A DNA stretch of 7,194 nt, taken from contig CAMPAT010000035.1 in assembly GCA_946633275.1 (NCBI GenBank), forward strand, positions 1 through 7,194. Reading direction: 5' to 3'. Shown here piece by piece: positions 6,201-7,194 of this stretch; position 1 is the stretch's first letter; each line of letters opens with the position of its first letter. A program made the translations under genes and the position numbers. The notes under the pieces are model-generated. The model worked only from the letters and a program-made list of their open reading frames with translations, was not told the origin of the DNA and did not search any database. Source of the stretch: an uncultured Clostridia bacterium (GTDB lineage Bacteria; Bacillota; Clostridia; Oscillospirales; Acutalibacteraceae).

Positions 6201-6921
6201 TATTAACGGCGAATACGGCAGCGTTACCGCCGTTAATGCAAACGCAAGAAATTCAATGTCCGACAATATGATTGTCGGCACTACAGTCGACGGCTCGTTC
6301 ATCGGTTTTGCCGAGGAATATGAGGCTGAGGGCGAGGCTTCTGTCGGTGCGCGCTCGCTTAGTGACGGCTCGGGCAGCTCGTCCGCTTCGTCAATAACAA
6401 AGCCTTCTAAGGTTTATACGCTGAAGATAAAAAACAGCTATAATAATGCGCCTACAGGTCACACAATGACGTTTACTCCCGCAAAGGCGGCAACGTACAG
6501 CGCCGAAGGCAACAACGCTTATTACTACTGCCCTGTTTGCAAAAAATATTTCAAGGACGAGGCGGGAACGCGCGAAACGACTCCCGAAGCAGAGAAGATA
6601 AACAAGCTCGTTGCAAAGAAAGCGAACACGCTTAAGGTAAGAGGCAAGACAGTCAAGATAAATCTTACAAAGCTCAAAAAGAAGAATCAAACCGTTTCTC
6701 TCAAAAAGGCTATGACTGTGAGCGGAGCTCAGGGAACGGTAACTTACAAAAAGTTAAAAGGCAACAAAAAAATCTCCGTTAACAAAAAGAACGGTAAAAT
6801 CACAGTTAAAAAAGGTCTTAAGAAAAAAACATATAAGGTAACTGTTCAGGTTAAGGCTTCCGGTAACTCCGCATACAAAGCTGCAACAAAGAAAGCAACC
6901 GTAACAATTAAAGTTCAATAA
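3214..6921 (+). CDS. Large secreted subtilisin-family (S8) serine protease with inserted beta-sandwich and Kelch-like propeller
   Basis: This is a 1235-residue exported serine endopeptidase. The ATG follows GGGAG (3201-3205) by eight bases. A signal peptide (1-31, cleavage probably after VMA) precedes an S8-type propeptide (about 36-118, beginning YAEGELIAVLK). All catalytic residues are visible: Asp170 (VAIVDTGID), His216 (NGHGTHCAG), oxyanion Asn317 (AAAGNE) and Ser603 (NGTSMATP), plus the substrate-pocket NSWGG (283-287). Asn317 and Ser603 lie 286 residues apart, against 66 in subtilisin, because about 210 residues (384-595) are inserted. After the catalytic domain come a beta domain (about 660-735), a Kelch-like propeller (about 750-1033, with MYLIGGYD and LFGVGG), a Gly/Ser-rich linker (about 1034-1062), a module with a CPVC pair (1080-1120), and a Lys-rich Ig-like tail (about 1134-1235). 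There is no LPXTG or membrane anchor, so it is released or held non-covalently. The substrate is unknown. Confidence 0.94.
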   Translation: MKHRIKKTLALFLSVVMIVTAVVIPSAFVMAEDSKDYAEGELIAVLKNSADGKYMTKSYARSVYGSKYELDSSFTFGSEKSGVKVAVLKSKSLTTKQMLRQVKNNPGVEYAFPNYKAQIKSFTNDTYSDYQWALSNTGQNGGTPDFDTNPETQWENVTSSSEEQVVAIVDTGIDLKNSELKNVLWNNPYGKKLIGKHGLDFTGTTDDGEPMDDNGHGTHCAGIIAAQADNNTGISGINKNKVKIMALKFLDSDGSGYTADALAAYEYIERAVKLGTNVIACNNSWGGMGDEEELKLFDSIFDELGKLGVITFAAAGNESSNISDGGFSFFDDELSYDVPACSKSKYCVTVAAANENDELAGFSNYSEEDVDIAAPGTDILSTVSYNCFNPTIYSDAQKSILCKDYQSYNSPLSEDSFGYMKQVSLGSSEYTDGTKATRSLIDGFGIDGKALKISFDDITEDNDDDDDDDDEEEETYYYVFEVPFTLQDANENYSVSFMAQCNNGITCLVYDVPAATSAKSIIDDEETTYFWGTEIGNYWDHTHYDIDMEDTPYNYDNAKNRKLIFVTSADSPGSYIAIDDLAISSQGVDTSRFGKYDFYNGTSMATPYATGAAALIKCATPTSSTADIINIIKNAGRHSDALEGFTETAKVLSLDNIDKIPPMISDVKYNSDGNVEITGSFRNINKVMINLRTVTPIYSDNGKIIVSDNNYSSRKLTVKVFNDVDSDTFETMISKKPSFDVSEINKAPDVVDAITVPTRDKAYFVESDGKIGYASFDNSGNKYTYTEVAKLDIKKFFDDSGNYYVSGAALEGSRMYLSVISLASSQYSGQILGYETAFGYVDLVTNETKFLCEIPDDISLGASLAQYNGDMYLIGGYDTATQNYQTSVFKFNADKNEFEKTSLYLPEGRAYTSFLQYGDKLFGVGGACETNGVPDIIMLSEGLWTKYNNSFESDDAISYDVDAYNSINVFPAHLGYGENGILVNGSFIYDIGDTYIINGEYGSVTAVNANARNSMSDNMIVGTTVDGSFIGFAEEYEAEGEASVGARSLSDGSGSSSASSITKPSKVYTLKIKNSYNNAPTGHTMTFTPAKAATYSAEGNNAYYYCPVCKKYFKDEAGTRETTPEAEKINKLVAKKANTLKVRGKTVKINLTKLKKKNQTVSLKKAMTVSGAQGTVTYKKLKGNKKISVNKKNGKITVKKGLKKKTYKVTVQVKASGNSAYKAATKKATVTIKVQ
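4363..4998 (+). other. Domain inserted in the S8 catalytic domain (jelly-roll/CBM-like)
   Basis: Residues 384-595 of the protease interrupt the subtilisin fold between the APGTDILSTV strand and the catalytic NGTSMATP loop. GFGIDGKALKISFDD near the start and SYIAIDDLAIS at the end resemble the first and last strands of carbohydrate-binding or MAM-like beta-sandwiches. Four Cys (387, 402, 501, 507) could form disulfides. The domain boundaries are by eye, and the carbohydrate-binding role is only an analogy. Confidence 0.65.
4600..4635 (+). repeat. Acidic codon run (Asp8-Glu4)
   Basis: Twelve consecutive GAC/GAT then GAA/GAG codons encode eight Asp followed by four Glu (residues 463-474) inside the inserted domain. 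The reading frame is intact on both sides. Such triplet runs can change length by slippage; the acidic loop might bind calcium or be disordered. Confidence 0.85.
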
Positions 6922-6925
6922 ACAT

Positions 6926-6959
6926 AAAAACAAGCAGTGATACATACTGCTTGTTTTTT
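6926..6959. terminator. Bidirectional terminator between the protease gene and hisF
   Basis: A perfect 13-bp stem, AAAAACAAGCAGT (6926-6938) with ACTGCTTGTTTTT (6946-6958), surrounds a 7-base loop. The T run on one side and A run on the other give a U tract in both directions, so it can serve both convergent genes. It begins five bases after the protease stop codon and overlaps the hisF stop codon (6958-6960). Confidence 0.88.
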
Positions 6960-7194
6960 ATAATCTTACGGAAATTCCGTTTTCGTTGAGATACTTCTTT
7001 AGCTTAGGGATGGGCAGCTCACCGAAATGGAAGAGGCTCGCGGCAAGGACTGCGTCAGCTTTGCCTTCTGTCAGCACGTCCGTAAAATGCTCCGCCTTGC
7101 CTGCGCCGCCCGAGGCAATAACGGGTATTCCCACGTTTTCGCTGACAGCCCTTGTCAGCTCAATATCGTATCCCGTTTTCTGCCCGTCCTGGTC
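6958..7194 (-). CDS. hisF: Imidazole glycerol phosphate synthase cyclase subunit HisF, C-terminal part (cut by the right edge)
   Basis: HisF joins with the glutaminase HisH to form imidazole glycerol phosphate and AICAR in histidine biosynthesis, a cytoplasmic step. The last 78 codons are present and end with TAA at 6958-6960. The fragment begins [17 protein letters not shown], which carries the catalytic Asp of the family DxDG motif (Asp176 in Thermotoga HisF). It continues with [15 protein letters not shown], a phosphate-binding strand and loop of the (beta/alpha)8 barrel, then [14 protein letters not shown] and the typical ending ENGISVRL. The usual DGTK reads DGQK here, which I believe is a tolerated variant. 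The 5' part, its promoter and any his neighbours lie beyond the right edge. The gene is convergent with the protease gene and has no evident relation to it. Confidence 0.96.
   Translation of the reverse strand, partial: DQDGQKTGYDIELTRAVSENVGIPVIASGGAGKAEHFTDVLTEGKADAVLAASLFHFGELPIPKLKKYLNENGISVRL

Noticed and set aside
1..7194. A new multi-gene defence or mobile system
   Set aside because: The window holds no nuclease, integrase, transposase, reverse transcriptase, toxin pair or CRISPR parts. The genes are housekeeping, metal transport and secreted proteins.

Overview
The window looks like a chromosomal stretch from an anaerobic, gut-type Firmicute, most likely a Ruminococcus/Oscillospiraceae relative. 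This is inferred from moderate G+C genes separated by AT-rich gaps, GGAGG-type ribosome binding sites, sigma-A-like promoters, a lipoprotein with 'VTDKNG' repeats, and a secreted protease ending in the lysine-rich Ig-like tail common in surface proteins of these bacteria. The genus is not proven by the sequence.

Layout. Bases 1-1274 (minus strand) hold the N-terminal 424 codons of a copper-exporting P-type ATPase (CopA), cut by the left edge just before its phosphorylation motif. Upstream of it (1275-1377) are a good promoter and three small inverted repeats. A 174-aa multipass membrane protein on the same strand follows (1378-1902). Bases 1903-2077 are a divergent promoter region. On the plus strand are a 335-aa lipoprotein with a TTG start (2078-3085), a strong terminator (3101-3135), a second promoter (3153-3181), and a very large secreted subtilisin-family (S8) protease of 1235 aa (3214-6921). 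A bidirectional terminator (6926-6959) separates the protease from the convergent 3' end of hisF (6958-7194, minus strand, 78 C-terminal codons), which runs off the right edge.

How the genes relate. There is no single obvious pathway. CopA handles copper efflux and HisF is histidine biosynthesis. The lipoprotein and the protease are both exported and point the same way, but each has its own promoter and a terminator lies between them, so they are neighbours rather than a proven operon. The most unusual item is the protease. A beta-sandwich-like domain of about 210 residues, carrying an Asp8-Glu4 run, is inserted inside the catalytic domain between the oxyanion Asn and the catalytic Ser. After the catalytic domain come a beta domain, a Kelch-like propeller, a Cys-pair module and a tail with 31 Lys and no Asp/Glu. 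I see no RNA genes, CRISPR array, insertion sequence, attachment site or replication origin, and no convincing evidence of a wholly new multi-gene system.
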